A stretch of 64,000 bases of DNA from an uncultured Photobacterium sp. GTDB lineage: Bacteria > Pseudomonadota > Gammaproteobacteria > Enterobacterales > Vibrionaceae. Location: contig NZ_CANMZV010000010.1 of NCBI RefSeq assembly GCF_947502415.1, positions 62,001-126,000 on the forward strand. Reading direction: 5' to 3'. The first letter of the stretch is position 1, and the number at the start of each line of letters is the position of its first letter. A program made the translations under genes and the position numbers. This document shows positions 46,146-53,843 of this stretch, piece after piece. The notes under the pieces were generated by a model. It did not search any database and was not told the origin of the DNA. It was given only the letters and a program-made list of their open reading frames with translations.

Positions 46146-48950
46146 ATGGAAATAAAAAGGTTAGTTAGATTTTGGGGCGTTATACTTGCCACAGTAATGC
46201 TCGTTGCCTGTGAGCGAGCATCAGAGCCGCAACAGTTACAAGCGGATGACCAATGGATTCAGGGGCTCCTGGAAAATGGAATGCAATATCATCTGCGTTC
46301 TGTTGATGGGGAAAAAGTCTCCTTTCGTCTTTTGGTTCATACTGGAGCGGTGAATGAAACTGCTGCTCAGGCTGGTTATGCGCACTTTCTAGAGCACATG
46401 GCTCTACTTGGTGGGGAGAGTTTTGGTGCTGAGCGGGTTGAAGAGATGTTTGCGGAAGCTGGCGTTTCGTTCGGTAATGATTTAAATGCTTACACCAGTC
46501 ATGAAACAACTCATTATCAAATCGACCTTCCAAATAATAAAAAGATTGAAAGTGCAATTACCTGGCTGAGTGATATCGCTACCGGGAAGTTAACGTTAGA
46601 TCCGGCTCTGATTGAAAATGAGAAAGGGGCTGTGCTAGGTGAGTTTCGATTTGCGCAGCTGGATGACAAATCAGCAGATCTGAAAGTTTTCGAAGCTCTT
46701 CTGCAAGGTAGTGAGTACGAAGGGCGTGAGGTGCTTGGTACGAAGGAAAATATTAAAAAGCTCGATCGTGAAAGTCTGATGACGTTTTATCGGGCGAATT
46801 ACTTGCCTGAAAAAACAGAGCTTATTGTTAGCGGTGATATCAATCGTAAACAGCTTGAACCTATGATAATTAAGTATTTTGGTTCAAAAACAAACAATGC
46901 AGGTAAGTCTGAGCTGGCAGCATCAAGTACTGACAAAAAAGGTATTGCGCCACTGAAAACTGAGCCGCTGTTTGTATCAGGTTCTGCGGGTCAGCAGCCT
47001 GCGTTGGCATTGTTGACAGAGCTCAGTGATCGTCAGGTAACGACAGAATCAAACTATCAGACGATGCTGATGGAGCAAACCGTGATGCAGGCGATTGCGG
47101 GACGCCTGAATGATCGTCGGATGGAAACTCAGGCTCCGTTACTTAATATTTTCGTTGATCGATCGCTGGTTATTAATCGTTATTTTGGTTACATCGTTGC
47201 TGAGTTTACCGAATCAGATCGTTTACCCGCGCAGAAGTTTGTTGCTGAAGAGCTGGCTTCTCTACGTGATCATGGGGTCAGTAACGTTGAGCTGACCACG
47301 ATCAGACAAACCTGGCAAAATGATATTAATAATCTGGATACCAATTGGTTAAATAAGAATGCTGTTGATTACGCCGAAGATCGTCTTTATTCACTGATTG
47401 ATGATTATACATTGTTGGACAAAGAGGCTGCTCGTTATCAGATGCAGCAATTTGTGAAAAGGCTTAGTAAGAAGCAACTGGACAAGGCAATCAAAGACTA
47501 CCTAGTGTCTGAAGCTAAGTCGGTATTTGTGTATACGAGGGAAGGAAATTCTGAACCTGCTAAACAGTCATATTCATTGTTCAGCGAGCAGCTTGCGGCT
47601 TCCGGAAAGATGTTAGTCTCTGGGGCATCAGCTTCAGATGAGTTTCCATCGCCGGAGAAAGGCGGTGAGATTGCCTCCTATACCGCTATTGAGCCGACCT
47701 TGCATCGTTGGATGCTGGAGAATGGTATTGAAGTTTGGTTAAGACAGATGCCGGAAGCCGGAGATAATGTATTTCTTTATATGATGTCTTCAGGAGGTTT
47801 GGCTGCATTACCGCCAGAGCTTCGTCATGCTGGTGACATGGTTGATGCTGTATTTGCACGTAGTGGATTAGCAGGCATCAGTGCCACAGATTTTGATAAG
47901 TTGCTGCAACGTCATAATACGTATCTAGAGCCTGTGGTATGGCCGACCTCACATGGTGTTTACAGTGATACATCCAGAGATGAATTGCCATTTGCTTTAT
48001 CCGTATTGTATCAGGCGATGACGTCTGTAAGGCTGGACGAATCACAGTTTGTCTCTGTTCGTAAAGAGCTGGCTATTAAACAGGATAACTGGCTGGCATC
48101 TCCACAAGGGATCTTTGTCAGACGCCTTGTTGGTACATTATTTCCATCGGAAAGCCCGTATCAGGTGATGACAGGAGCGGATTATAAGCAGGTTGAGCCA
48201 GTTCAGGTTCAGGCGGTTGTCGATTTATTGATGAAGAAAAACCGCAATTTTAAGCTAGTGGTGAGTGCAGACATTTCATCAGAAGAATTTGCCGGTTTGA
48301 TCAAGCGTTACATTGGTGGTATTTCACTGGAGCCGGCAACGCCTGTTACTGATTACAAAACCAGCCCTAAAGTCTCCGTTGCGTCAATTGAAGTTCCAGA
48401 AGCGGTCGATAACACAGTTAATTACCTGTTTAGCCTGATGTCAGAGGGTGAGCCGAAGACGACTCGGGACAGGTTTACCGTCGATCTCGTCTATCGTTTA
48501 CTGAATAAAAGATACTTTGATGTGCTTCGTAATGCTGAAGGTTTGAGTTATGACCCTTATGTTAACCTGACCTGGTTTGATGGCAGCGGACAGGCGATTG
48601 TGGAATTCAATATTAATGCCTCGCCGGATAAGCTGGAAGCTGTTAGAAAAAGCACTAATCAAGTTATTGAGAAGGCAAGAAAAGGTTTTACAGAGGCTGA
48701 ATTAAATATTGCTAAATCTCAGTTGGCGGCAGATCTTAAGTCAGGGCTTACGGATGCCCATGAACAAGCTCGGATGCTGAGCAGTTATCTGCTGTTTGAT
48801 GCCGATCCACAAGCGGTGCTTCATCCTGAGCAAATCATATCGACTCTGAAATTGGATGAAGTCAATGCGCTGGCTGAACGCCTGATAGGCAAACAGACCC
48901 AGCAGATGGAAGCGATGCTGACACCCAAAGATCGTAAAACAGCGGTATGA
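46146..48950 (+). CDS. Second M16 zinc protease, lipoprotein
   Basis: A 934-residue M16 protein paralogous to the one at 37153. The ATG at 46146 gives a lipoprotein signal with lipobox LVAC and lipidated C22; an earlier GTG in frame is less likely. The zinc site is H80-x-x-E83-H84 (YAHFLEHMALLGG), with the downstream Glu in NEKGAVLGEFR. A second M16 half starts near 525 (TLHRWMLENGIEVWLRQMPE). It stands alone 260 bp after tRNA operon B and ends at a bidirectional terminator. Its substrate may be peptides or imported proteins; whether it works with the receptor/ABC locus 6 kb away is inference from paralogy. Confidence 0.85.
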   Translation: MEIKRLVRFWGVILATVMLVACERASEPQQLQADDQWIQGLLENGMQYHLRSVDGEKVSFRLLVHTGAVNETAAQAGYAHFLEHMALLGGESFGAERVEEMFAEAGVSFGNDLNAYTSHETTHYQIDLPNNKKIESAITWLSDIATGKLTLDPALIENEKGAVLGEFRFAQLDDKSADLKVFEALLQGSEYEGREVLGTKENIKKLDRESLMTFYRANYLPEKTELIVSGDINRKQLEPMIIKYFGSKTNNAGKSELAASSTDKKGIAPLKTEPLFVSGSAGQQPALALLTELSDRQVTTESNYQTMLMEQTVMQAIAGRLNDRRMETQAPLLNIFVDRSLVINRYFGYIVAEFTESDRLPAQKFVAEELASLRDHGVSNVELTTIRQTWQNDINNLDTNWLNKNAVDYAEDRLYSLIDDYTLLDKEAARYQMQQFVKRLSKKQLDKAIKDYLVSEAKSVFVYTREGNSEPAKQSYSLFSEQLAASGKMLVSGASASDEFPSPEKGGEIASYTAIEPTLHRWMLENGIEVWLRQMPEAGDNVFLYMMSSGGLAALPPELRHAGDMVDAVFARSGLAGISATDFDKLLQRHNTYLEPVVWPTSHGVYSDTSRDELPFALSVLYQAMTSVRLDESQFVSVRKELAIKQDNWLASPQGIFVRRLVGTLFPSESPYQVMTGADYKQVEPVQVQAVVDLLMKKNRNFKLVVSADISSEEFAGLIKRYIGGISLEPATPVTDYKTSPKVSVASIEVPEAVDNTVNYLFSLMSEGEPKTTRDRFTVDLVYRLLNKRYFDVLRNAEGLSYDPYVNLTWFDGSGQAIVEFNINASPDKLEAVRKSTNQVIEKARKGFTEAELNIAKSQLAADLKSGLTDAHEQARMLSSYLLFDADPQAVLHPEQIISTLKLDEVNALAERLIGKQTQQMEAMLTPKDRKTAV

Positions 48951-48990
48951 TCTTTATTGGCTCATGATAAATAAGTTCTGAATGACTGAT

Positions 48991-49033
48991 TAAAAAAGCC
49001 CCGGAAACTTTATTTATCGGGGCTTTCTTTTGT
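48991..49033. terminator. Bidirectional terminator
   Basis: AAAGCCCCG (48995-49003) pairs with CGGGGCTTT (49018-49026), with T-runs on both strands. It serves the rightward M16 gene and the leftward PotD-like gene. Confidence 0.9.
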
Positions 49034-49045
49034 TTTTTGTGGCTT

Positions 49046-50080
49046 TTAGCTCTTCAGTAGCTGCCAGTATTTCTGGTAGATACGTACAGCGCCGCCCACA
49101 TCGTTGGTGAATTCACCCTTGTTGATATCTTCGTCTTTCGGGAAGATCATAGGGTTTTCCTGTACCTCTTTTGGCAAGAAGTTCTTTGCCTTCTTGTTAG
49201 GTGCAGGGAAGCCGAATTCTTCGACAATCTTTGCCTGGTTTTCAGGACGGTAAATAAAGTCGATAAACTTGTGTGCCAGCACTTTGTTTTCGCTACCGGC
49301 AGGAATGATAAAGTTATCCATCCACAGGATTGAACCTTCGGTCGGGTAGACAAATTCCAGCTCGTTCATTTCTTGTTTGGCAAGGTAGGCATTACCGTTC
49401 CACTGCATACCAACGCTTGCTTCACCCGTTACATAAGGGACATGTGGTGCATCTGAGTTATAGACCACAATGTTTGGACGTAGCTTCAGCAGGTATTCAT
49501 AAGCCTGCTTGATTTCTGACTCATCTGTGGTGTTGATGCTGTGGCCTTGTGCTTTTAGTGCCATACCGAAAACATCGCGAACATCATCAAGAAGCATTAC
49601 CTGAAGGGCAAAGTCTTTGTTCCACAAATCTTTCCAGCCGGTTACCTTGCCGTGCTTAACCATATCGGCGTTATAGGAAATGCCGGTTACACCCCAGACG
49701 TAAGGAAGAGAGTAATCATTTTTAGGGTCGAATTCCTGTCCCAGTAGTCCTGAATAAACGTCAGCTAAGTTAGGAATTTTCTTTTTATCGATTTTAGCCA
49801 GCATCCCTTCGCGGGCCATCTTCTCGATAAAATAGGTAGAGGCAAAAACAACGTCGTAGCCCTTGTTATCAAGCAGTTTTAGCTTGGTATACATGCCTTC
49901 GTTGTTTTCAAATGTAGAGTAATTAACGGTGACGTCATATTGCTTCTCGAAAGCTTTCAGAACGTCAGTAGGCATATATTCAGCCCAGTTGTAAACGTTA
50001 AGCACATCATTTGCTGCCGAAACATTAAATGCTGATAGTGCGAATGTTAGTGTGCTCACCCCTTTAAGAATTTTATTCAT
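49046..50080 (-). CDS. Orphan PotD-like polyamine-binding protein
   Basis: A 344-residue periplasmic protein with a signal peptide (MNKILKGVSTLTFALSAFNVSA). It has the typical spermidine/putrescine-binding start VLNVYNWAEYMPTDVLKAFE. Later family segments are SLPYVWGVTGISYNADMV, MQWNGNAYLAKQEMNELEFV and YPTEGSILWMDNFIIPAGSE. Length and sequence fit PotD. No potABC permease or ATPase genes adjoin it. It faces away from a PuuB-like oxidase gene, consistent with a polyamine uptake and use module whose membrane parts are elsewhere. It could instead serve in polyamine sensing. Confidence 0.88.
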   Translation of the reverse strand: MNKILKGVSTLTFALSAFNVSAANDVLNVYNWAEYMPTDVLKAFEKQYDVTVNYSTFENNEGMYTKLKLLDNKGYDVVFASTYFIEKMAREGMLAKIDKKKIPNLADVYSGLLGQEFDPKNDYSLPYVWGVTGISYNADMVKHGKVTGWKDLWNKDFALQVMLLDDVRDVFGMALKAQGHSINTTDESEIKQAYEYLLKLRPNIVVYNSDAPHVPYVTGEASVGMQWNGNAYLAKQEMNELEFVYPTEGSILWMDNFIIPAGSENKVLAHKFIDFIYRPENQAKIVEEFGFPAPNKKAKNFLPKEVQENPMIFPKDEDINKGEFTNDVGGAVRIYQKYWQLLKS

Positions 50081-50268
50081 TACTGCGTCGTCCTATCGAC
50101 TGGTAAAGTCAGAATTGAAGGCGAATCATAGGGGGGGCTATACGTCTGTCAAAGTCGAGAACTCATAAATTTGATATCTGTCACGTTAATAAATTACTTG
50201 TCTAATATATGAACCCGTGACACCATGCGCGCGTTTTTTTGTCCATGTATTTTTTGTGAGCAATCGGA

Positions 50269-51549
50269 ATGTCCAAAGACAGTCAATATATCGATAGTTA
50301 TTATCAGGCGACCATTAACCCATTAGCTGAACAGCCTCAATTAGATCAAGAGGTTGAAGCTGATGTGTGTATTATCGGCGGGGGTATGACAGGTTTGAGT
50401 GCAGCCATTGAACTGCGCCAGAAAGGTTATTCAGTGGTCGTACTGGAGTCAAACCGCCTGGCCTGGGCGGGTTCCGGCCGAAATGGTGGCCAATGCCTGG
50501 TTGGTTATTGCCTTGGTTTGCGTGAAGTCGATGAAACTTACGGTCCGCAATGGGGCAAGCAGCTTTGGGACCTGTCATGTGAAGCTGTCGATATTGCTCG
50601 TGATCGCATTCAGAAATTTAATATCGATTGTGGCTTCCAGGAAGGTTACATCGAGCTGGCGTTGAAAAATAGCCAGGAAAAAGAGCTAAAGTCATGGCTT
50701 GAGCTTAAGCAGACCCGTTATAACTACCCAAGTGCAAGCTGGTGGGACAAAGATAAGATCAATGAGGTTGCCCATACAGAACGTTACTTGGGTGGCTTAT
50801 ACGATTCTAATAGTGCCCACATGCACCCGCTTAATTACACCCTGGGTCTGGCTAAAGCGGCGATGGAGCTGGGGGCTTCATTGTATGAAAATAGTGCGGC
50901 GGTAAAAATTCAAAAGGGTCAGCCTCATGTTATTAATACAGCAAAAGGCTGCGTGAAGGCTAAGCAGGTACTTCTTGCTTGTAATGCTTATTTGGATGGA
51001 CTGGATCGCAAAGCACAGAGTGTAGTGCTGCCGGTTGCTTCTTATATTGCAGTGACCGAGCAATTGGGTGACCGTCAGCCAATCAGCAATATGATGGCGA
51101 TGTCGGATCTGAATAACTGCCTGGATTATTACCGTCCGACACCGGATGGTCGGATCCTGTTTGGTGGTGTAAACCATCCTTTCAACGGTGAATACAGCGA
51201 TTCAATGGAGCGTTTGCGCCAGCGTATGATCAAGGTGTTCCCTCAGCTGTCTGATGTGAAGATGGAATATCACTGGGGTGGTCTGTTCGCTGTTACCCGT
51301 TCCTACATGCCGCAGATTGACCATTTGGGTAATGATATCTATACCGCGCATGGTTATACCGGTCATGGTGTCGGCTTGACGAATATTGCCGGTAAGGTGG
51401 TGGCAGAGGCGATGTCTGGTAATGCTGAGCGCTTTGATGTGTTCGCCAAAATTAAACAGGGTTGGATCCCGACGCCGCAGATCTTGCGTACGCCTGCACT
51501 GGCGATGGCTATCTGGAAAGCCAAGCTGGAAGATGCGTTGGGAAGCTAA
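50269..51549 (+). CDS. FAD-dependent amine oxidase, PuuB-like
   Basis: A 426-residue DAO-family flavoprotein. The dinucleotide-binding fold is at about 30-60 (DVCIIGGGMTGLSAAIELRQ, ending VVVLES). The FAD contact region WAGSGRNGGQCLVGY closely resembles gamma-glutamylputrescine oxidase (PuuB) and related ordL enzymes. The C-terminal GYTGHGVGLTNIAGK is the second FAD site. Such enzymes oxidise gamma-glutamylputrescine to the aldehyde in putrescine breakdown. The divergent neighbour is a polyamine-binding protein. The other puu genes are absent, so a related secondary amine could be the substrate. Confidence 0.83.
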   Translation: MSKDSQYIDSYYQATINPLAEQPQLDQEVEADVCIIGGGMTGLSAAIELRQKGYSVVVLESNRLAWAGSGRNGGQCLVGYCLGLREVDETYGPQWGKQLWDLSCEAVDIARDRIQKFNIDCGFQEGYIELALKNSQEKELKSWLELKQTRYNYPSASWWDKDKINEVAHTERYLGGLYDSNSAHMHPLNYTLGLAKAAMELGASLYENSAAVKIQKGQPHVINTAKGCVKAKQVLLACNAYLDGLDRKAQSVVLPVASYIAVTEQLGDRQPISNMMAMSDLNNCLDYYRPTPDGRILFGGVNHPFNGEYSDSMERLRQRMIKVFPQLSDVKMEYHWGGLFAVTRSYMPQIDHLGNDIYTAHGYTGHGVGLTNIAGKVVAEAMSGNAERFDVFAKIKQGWIPTPQILRTPALAMAIWKAKLEDALGS

Positions 51550-51580
51550 TTGCTTTATTTATAGTGAGATCAAAATTCTA

Positions 51581-51610
51581 AGGGCGGCCTTCTGGCCGCC
51601 TTTCTCTTAT
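51581..51610 (+). terminator. Terminator of the PuuB-like gene
   Basis: GGCGGCC (51583-51589), TTCT loop, GGCCGCC (51594-51600), then TTTCTCTT. Confidence 0.85.
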
Positions 51611-51860
51611 CTTAAAAAACTGCTGCTTTGCTCAAAAATCCCCCTCAAAAAAAGCTCAAAGCCTCATGATGTAAGGGGAGGAGTTTATCTGGCATCATTT
51701 CCTGTTTTTATCCGAAAAGTTATGACAAAGAGCTGGAAGGCTCTTAAGAGCATGCTGGGTTCATCAATTTCGGAAAATTTAATTATTGGTGAAAAGACAG
51801 GCAAAGGTTCAGATAAGCGCTATTGTTATTGATGAACGACATCAATAATGTGCTAGGCGC

Positions 51861-52110
51861 AGTGATCCTCGGTGTGAGTTTCGGGGGACACCAAAATTTC
51901 CTGGTCGAGGTGATGAGCTGAACTAACAATTTGAAGCAGTGAAGGCTGATCCTAGTTACCTTCGTATGCTTTACCTCTTTGAGGGATGGATGTACCCGTA
52001 GCTTTGAGACAATACGGAAGCTGTTCGTGACAAACATTTCGGATTGTCAGGGGCATCGATTTCTCTGGTACAAAGCGACCTTCAGCTAACTGCTGTCGGT
52101 CGCTTTTTTT
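51861..52110 (+). ncRNA. Candidate structured RNA ending in a Rho-independent terminator
   Basis: No plausible ORF covers this stretch, but successive helices can be drawn. CCTC 51867-51870 pairs with GAGG 51907-51910 and encloses GGTGT/ACACC (51871-51875 with 51888-51892). CCTC-TTT-GAGG spans 51974-51984. CCGTA/TACGG pairs 51996-52000 with 52013-52017. TGACAA/TTGTCA pairs 52028-52033 with 52044-52049. The terminator AAGCGACC/GGTCGCTT (52073-52080 with 52098-52105) ends in seven T's. That terminator faces right, with the preceding gene already terminated at 51600 and the next gene leftward, so an independent rightward transcript is implied. The promoter was not identified and the family is not recognised. 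Confidence 0.4.
52073..52110 (+). terminator. Strong rightward Rho-independent terminator
   Basis: An 8-bp stem AAGCGACC/GGTCGCTT with an inner CAGC/GCTG helix and a seven-T tail; the minus strand has only a short T-run. Confidence 0.85.
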
Positions 52111-52146
52111 ATCTCTGACTGACTCTCAGGGGAGTATTCTAATTAT

Positions 52147-52650
52147 TTATACTGCTGATTTAACGTGCTTCTTTACTTTCTTAAGTGCCATCTGTTTTTT
52201 TAATGGTGACAGGTAGTCAATAAACAGCTTACCTTTAAGGTGGTCGATTTCGTGTTGCATCGCAATAGCCAGAAAATCGTCGCGCTCAATCTCGATGCTG
52301 TTGCCTTCACGATCCCAAGCCGACACTTTTACTTTTTCAAAGCGTTCGACGTCTGCGTAATAGCCGGGCACAGACAGGCAGCCTTCCTGACCTAAAACCG
52401 GATTTTCGCCACTGATGATTTTCGGATTAACCAAAATTAGCGGATCATTTCTTTCTGGAGAGATATCAATAACGATAATGGCTTCAGAGCGACCAACTTG
52501 TGGAGCCGCCAAGCCGATACCATTGTCAGTGTGATACATAGTATCAAGCATATCTTCAATTAGTGATTGCACTGTACTAATGTCTTTAACTTCAGTAGTT
52601 TGAACCTTAAGCTTTGGGTTTGGAATGGTAAGTATATCTAATACTGCCAT
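52147..52650 (-). CDS. def: Peptide deformylase
   Basis: A 167-residue metal hydrolase that removes the formyl group from nascent proteins. All three family motifs are present: GIGLAAPQ (motif 1), EGCLSVPG with the metal Cys (motif 2) and QHEIDHLKG with both metal His and the catalytic Glu (motif 3). It stands alone rather than next to fmt, so it may be a second def, as many vibrios have. The usual def-fmt copy would be elsewhere. Confidence 0.95.
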   Translation of the reverse strand: MAVLDILTIPNPKLKVQTTEVKDISTVQSLIEDMLDTMYHTDNGIGLAAPQVGRSEAIIVIDISPERNDPLILVNPKIISGENPVLGQEGCLSVPGYYADVERFEKVKVSAWDREGNSIEIERDDFLAIAMQHEIDHLKGKLFIDYLSPLKKQMALKKVKKHVKSAV

Positions 52651-52830
52651 GTCACCTTGCCTTATTGTAATGAATTTAAAATCAGGAATATTATCGGTAA
52701 AAGTACCTTAAATTTGCTACTGATACCAGTCGATAAAGTTCATTAATGGAAGGACAGGATAATTAGAATAAAGTGACTTTTATAAAAATATATTTTATTT
52801 GATTTTGTTCTCGTGTTTCCTAAATATAAA

Positions 52831-52857
52831 AACAAAGCCTCTGTTGAGGCTTTGTTT
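52831..52857 (-). terminator. Terminator overlapping the end of the SLATT-like gene
   Basis: AACAAAGCCTC (52831-52841), loop TGTT, GAGGCTTTGTT (52846-52856), with a T-run on the minus strand. The gene's stop codon lies at the edge of the stem. Confidence 0.88.
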
Positions 52858-53476
52858 AATTGCCTGTCTTTTGTTTTTTGTCATCAATGCTTTTATTTTC
52901 TTGTTTTACATCTTCTTTATTTGGCTTTGTTGTTAATTGCTGGCTCTCGGCACTTTCAGGAAATAGTGGAATTGGAATATCAGAAATATCAGCTTCGAAT
53001 AATTTATAACGTTCACGACCTTTTTCAAGATCGTCAGGGCTGGGAACAGGAGCATCTTCCAGCATTTTATCACGGGCTTCCCGAATATTAAGAAATTGGT
53101 CGGTGATTCTGAATAACTCTTCTTTATCATCATCAGTAATTTGAATCAGGTGAACGTCACGTAATGCATCAAGCTTACTGGATAAAATCTTCAGCATTTT
53201 ATAGGCAGTCTTGCTTGATTCTGCGTGTTTAGCCGGTTCCATGATGGCAGCGATGGAAGCCAGAATTGCGACAATAAAAGCAATGAAGCCAGTAATAAAG
53301 CCATTCTGCGCTAGTAGGCTTCCTCCTGTTACCCCTCCTAGGATCCCAATGGTGATATTAAGGATTAGATTCACCCGGTGCCAGTGTCGATAGCGGGCAT
53401 GATGGCTGTAAGCGGCCATCAGCATTCTTTCCTTAGTATCTGTTATCTCTTTTATCAGGTTCTCTTTTAAGCTCAT
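52856..53476 (-). CDS. Two-helix membrane protein, SLATT-like
   Basis: A 206-residue protein. An N-terminal amphipathic helix with YSHHARYRHWHRVNLILN leads into two close membrane helices (about 34-54 and 58-80, ITIGILGGVTGGSLL and FITGFIAFIVAILASIAAI). A cytoplasmic helical segment follows (AKHAESSKTAYKMLKILSSK) with a polar, Lys/Glu-rich tail. The order helix-2TM-helix and the Y-x3-R-x-H pattern resemble SLATT domains, membrane effectors of nucleotide-signalling conflict systems. No cyclase, SLOG or other partner gene adjoins it, so the family and any defence role are uncertain. The ATG at 53476 was preferred to a GTG two codons earlier. Confidence 0.6.
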   Translation of the reverse strand: MSLKENLIKEITDTKERMLMAAYSHHARYRHWHRVNLILNITIGILGGVTGGSLLAQNGFITGFIAFIVAILASIAAIMEPAKHAESSKTAYKMLKILSSKLDALRDVHLIQITDDDKEELFRITDQFLNIREARDKMLEDAPVPSPDDLEKGRERYKLFEADISDIPIPLFPESAESQQLTTKPNKEDVKQENKSIDDKKQKTGN

Positions 53477-53482
53477 TATCAC

Positions 53483-53843
53483 ACACTTAATGAAAAAGAT
53501 TCGGATGAATAAAATATAGCCTAGTTCAGGAGTAGGAGGGAGTGAGGTTAAATATAAGAAACTTAACTCTCATAAATATTATATACATTTAGTTTACTGC
53601 AACCTGGTTGTTATTTTCCTTGGATAAATAACAAAGGAGTCAAATGCATGTTTGTGAAGTGGGTAGCTTTTATACTATTAAAGGGAAGTTATTTCTGAAA
53701 ATTTCTTTAAATTGTTTTCGGATGTTATTCTCTATATTTTTTGGTTTCGGTCGCTGTTTAAAAAGTAAGATTCGAGATGTGGTTTTGTACGGATATTTAG
53801 GCAGGGATTGTCTGGAAAATCTTTAAATAATAACCAGGTGAAA
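53483..53843. other. Intergenic region with a doubtful small ORF
   Basis: Promoter regions of the leftward SLATT-like gene and the rightward chemoreceptor. The only reading frame is the 60-codon one at 53644. Confidence 0.4.
53644..53826 (+). CDS. Doubtful 60-codon ORF before a chemoreceptor gene
   Basis: AAAGGAG lies just before ATG at 53644, and the frame ends 17 bp before the chemoreceptor start. The peptide ([20 protein letters not shown]...) is rich in Phe, Leu, Cys and Lys, as translated AT-rich noncoding DNA would be. It may be a leader ORF or chance. Confidence 0.25.
   Translation: MHVCEVGSFYTIKGKLFLKISLNCFRMLFSIFFGFGRCLKSKIRDVVLYGYLGRDCLENL

Larger units (their letters stand above)
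51550..52146. other. Long intergenic region with possible structured RNA
   Basis: Between convergent genes. It contains the puuB-like gene's terminator (51581-51604), a stretch at 51613-51860 with nothing recognised, and the structured region ending in a strong terminator at 52110 (described separately). Confidence 0.5.

Noticed and set aside
51783-52037. 84-codon frame on the minus strand in the puuB-def gap
   Set aside because: No ribosome site, no recognisable protein character, and it lies opposite the structured RNA candidate.
51861-52110. Known RNAs (Qrr, 6S, GcvB, Spot 42, tmRNA, RNase P, lysine riboswitch) as identity of the structured region
   Set aside because: None of their conserved sequence blocks can be found by eye.
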